In this document: one piece after another, positions 5,789-7,400 of the stretch
Layout: the number at the start of each line of letters is the position of its first letter
Position numbering within the stretch: position 1 is the first letter of the stretch
From: Legionellaceae bacterium
GTDB lineage: Bacteria > Pseudomonadota > Gammaproteobacteria > Legionellales > Legionellaceae
Direction: 5' to 3'
Assembly: GCA_947470005.1 (NCBI GenBank)
Contig: CANISA010000077.1
Coordinates: forward strand, 1 to 7,400
Length of the DNA stretch: 7,400 nucleotides
Program-made: the position numbers and the translations under genes
Notes under the pieces: generated by a model
What the model was told of the DNA's origin: nothing
Seen by the model: only the letters and a program-made list of their open reading frames with translations
Databases searched by the model: none

Positions 5789-6872
5789 ACGCAACACGCG
5801 CTGCGAAATCTTGCATAAACGCAATCAACGCGTCCACCCCCGAAAGCGGCATGGCATTGTATAAACTGGCTCGAAACCCACCGACAAGGCGATGCCCTTG
5901 CAACGCATACAACCTGCAATCATGCGCACGACGTAAAAATTCGCCTTCACGCCGTTGATCACTCAGTGTAAAGCACACGTTCATCAGCGAACGAGCAGAC
6001 GGCGTGACGGGGGCGTGATAGCAGGAGGATGAGTCAATATAAGCATACAATTTGGCTGATTTTTGGCAATTTAATTGGTACAGCGCATCAACGCCTCCCT
6101 GCGTTTTGATCCACTGAAACATTTTGGCCGCAAAATAGCACTGAAACGTAGCGGGCGTCGCATACAATGACCGCTCAGCGACGTGTGTTCGATAATCAAA
6201 CATGGTCGGTAAACACGATGCAGGAGGCACTTCAAGCAAATCAGCTCGAACAATCACGATTGTTAACCCCGCCGGCGCGATATTTTTCTGCGATCCAGCA
6301 AAAATTAACCCAAAATCAGTCACGCGAAGCGGTTCACTCAATAAACAAGAGGTCATGTCCGCGACAAGCGGTCGATCAAATACCTCAGGCTGCGTTGGAA
6401 AACGGATCCCATTAATGGTTTCATTCGGCGTGTAATAAACATACGACGTCTCGTCCCTTAGGGCTGACGCATCGAACACGGGAAGCTCATAAAAATCAGA
6501 CGACGCGGAACTGGCCACACAATACGCTGAAGATAATCGGGCCGCCTCCTGATACGCCAGGGCAGACCATACGCCAGAGACCAAATAACCGCCTTGCTGT
6601 GGGGGATGAAGCAAATTCATCGGCACCATCGCAAACTGTGTGCGTGCAGCGCCGGTGAGAAACAAGACATGGTAATCATCGGGGATAAGCAGGAGCTCAC
6701 GCAAATCTGCTTCGGCATCAGCCATTAATTGCGTAAATTGCGCCGTGCGATGCCCAACTTCCAGAATGGACATATCAAGCCCGTGCCAATCGAGTAACTC
6801 TGCTTGTGCTTCCCGTAAAATAGATTCGGGAAGCATCGCAGGCCCTGCTCCGAAATTATAGCCCCGCGTCAT
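5787..6872 (-). CDS. serC: Phosphoserine aminotransferase
   Basis: SerC is a PLP enzyme that transaminates 3-phosphohydroxypyruvate with glutamate in serine synthesis, and 4-phospho-hydroxythreonine precursors in pyridoxal phosphate synthesis. Started at the ATG at 6872 it is 361 aa (362 in E. coli). It begins MTRGYNFGAGPAMLPE, as the family does. EVGHR puts His41/Arg42 at the substrate-phosphate site. GAARTQF (74-80) with Arg77 corresponds to the usual GG(A/G)R PLP-phosphate loop. SGVW has Trp102, which stacks on PLP, and ADMTS has Asp172. GSQKNIAPAG carries the Schiff-base Lys196. GHRLVGGFRASLYNAMP closes the C-terminal domain. In-frame GTG 6878 and ATG 6875 lie just upstream, but AGG spaced 5 nt from 6872 and the family N-terminus favour 6872. 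It overlaps the gyrA end by 17 nt. The gyrA-serC-aroA neighbourhood is conserved in gammaproteobacteria. Confidence 0.96.
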   Translation of the reverse strand: MTRGYNFGAGPAMLPESILREAQAELLDWHGLDMSILEVGHRTAQFTQLMADAEADLRELLLIPDDYHVLFLTGAARTQFAMVPMNLLHPPQQGGYLVSGVWSALAYQEAARLSSAYCVASSASSDFYELPVFDASALRDETSYVYYTPNETINGIRFPTQPEVFDRPLVADMTSCLLSEPLRVTDFGLIFAGSQKNIAPAGLTIVIVRADLLEVPPASCLPTMFDYRTHVAERSLYATPATFQCYFAAKMFQWIKTQGGVDALYQLNCQKSAKLYAYIDSSSCYHAPVTPSARSLMNVCFTLSDQRREGEFLRRAHDCRLYALQGHRLVGGFRASLYNAMPLSGVDALIAFMQDFAARVA

Positions 6873-7400
6873 CATCACCTGCGGGCGTCACATCATCTTC
6901 ATCTGCATTGCTTAGCGCTTCATCCTCTTCAGAAAAATCGCCCTCAGGAAGGCCCGCATCTTGAATCTCTTCGATACGCTGCATCCCAACAACATGCTCA
7001 CCTGACGTCACTTGAATCAGACGTACACCTTGAGTATTACGGCCAATGATGGATAATTCGCCGACTTTAAAGCGCACCAATGTCCCTTGATCCGTAATAA
7101 GCATCGCTTCATCCGATTCTTTCACTTGCAACGCACGCACAACTTTACCATTACGTTCATTCACCTGAATAGAAATCACACCCTGACCACCCCGCCCCGT
7201 CACACGGTATTCTTCAACTTCGGTTCGTTTGCCATAACCAAACTCTGTGGCGGTGAGAATCGTACCCGTCACTTGTGCAACAACCAGCGAAATCAACGAT
7301 TGGCCCTCGACCAGACGGATTCCACGCACACCCCGAGCGGTCCGCCCCATGGGTCGGATCAAGTTCTCATCAAACCGAATCACTTTCCCTGCATCAGAAA
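6856..7400 (-). CDS. gyrA: DNA gyrase subunit A, C-terminal end (5' part outside window)
   Basis: GyrA is the DNA-cleaving subunit of the A2B2 gyrase that introduces negative supercoils. The window holds the last 180 codons, with the frame open at the right edge (SDAGKVIRFDEN). The repeats visible belong to the last blades of the C-terminal beta-pinwheel that wraps DNA: IRPMGRTARGVRGIRL, GYGKRTEVEEYRVTGRGGQGV, LVRFKVGELSIIGRNTQGVRLI. The GRNTQGVRL form is typical of gyrase A near its end. The final 32 residues hold 13 Asp/Glu and no Lys/Arg, matching the acidic tail known to tune supercoiling in E. coli GyrA. The catalytic Tyr and the GyrA-box lie outside the window, so distinction from ParC rests on the tail, the blade sequence and the serC neighbour. 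The end overlaps serC by 17 nt. Confidence 0.95.
   Translation of the reverse strand, partial: SDAGKVIRFDENLIRPMGRTARGVRGIRLVEGQSLISLVVAQVTGTILTATEFGYGKRTEVEEYRVTGRGGQGVISIQVNERNGKVVRALQVKESDEAMLITDQGTLVRFKVGELSIIGRNTQGVRLIQVTSGEHVVGMQRIEEIQDAGLPEGDFSEEDEALSNADEDDVTPAGDDDAGL

Noticed and set aside
5773..5919. N-terminal extension of AroA to 482 aa
   Set aside because: The extra residues (Cys/Arg-rich, no homology) are the serC coding end read in another frame. Family proteins start shortly before PGDKS.
6167..6435. Two overlapping plus-strand frames of 77-82 codons
   Set aside because: They are antisense to the conserved PLP-site region of serC and show no domain pattern.

Overview
Every gene in this window lies on the minus strand. 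In transcription order (right to left) they are the gyrA 3' end, serC, aroA, cmk, rpsA, lapA, lapB and the pyrF 5' part. This is the well-known conserved gammaproteobacterial chromosomal block, so the window is core genome. I see no mobile element, CRISPR array, tRNA, rRNA or unexplained operon. The protein sequences (SerC with NFGAGPAMLPE, a class II-like AroA, LapA/LapB) fit a gammaproteobacterium, perhaps near Legionellales/Coxiellaceae. That placement is inferred from remembered sequences, not from a search.

Right part (about 3810-7400): gyrA (C-terminal pinwheel end and acidic tail), serC (serine/pyridoxal phosphate biosynthesis), aroA (shikimate pathway) and cmk (CMP kinase) are packed tightly. 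gyrA/serC overlap by about 17 nt and aroA/cmk by 14 nt. serC/aroA are separated by 14 nt, or overlap by 4 nt if an earlier GTG is used. This looks like one translationally coupled transcript.

Middle (about 1992-3809): rpsA, encoding ribosomal protein S1 with six S1 domains, stands apart. A 66-nt gap upstream holds a hairpin plus T-tract (terminator or attenuator), and a strong symmetrical terminator follows it. Its start has only a weak Shine-Dalgarno match in an AT-rich leader, consistent with known S1 translational control.

Left part (1-1958): lapA, lapB and pyrF form a second compact group. LapA and LapB are the inner-membrane pair that controls lipopolysaccharide synthesis through LpxC turnover. 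pyrF (orotidylate decarboxylase) begins inside the lapB stop codon and runs off the left edge.

The main departure from the textbook order is the absence of ihfB between rpsA and lapA, where only an 81-nt spacer with the terminator is found. There is no gene-free stretch longer than 81 nt. I found no credible undescribed system here.
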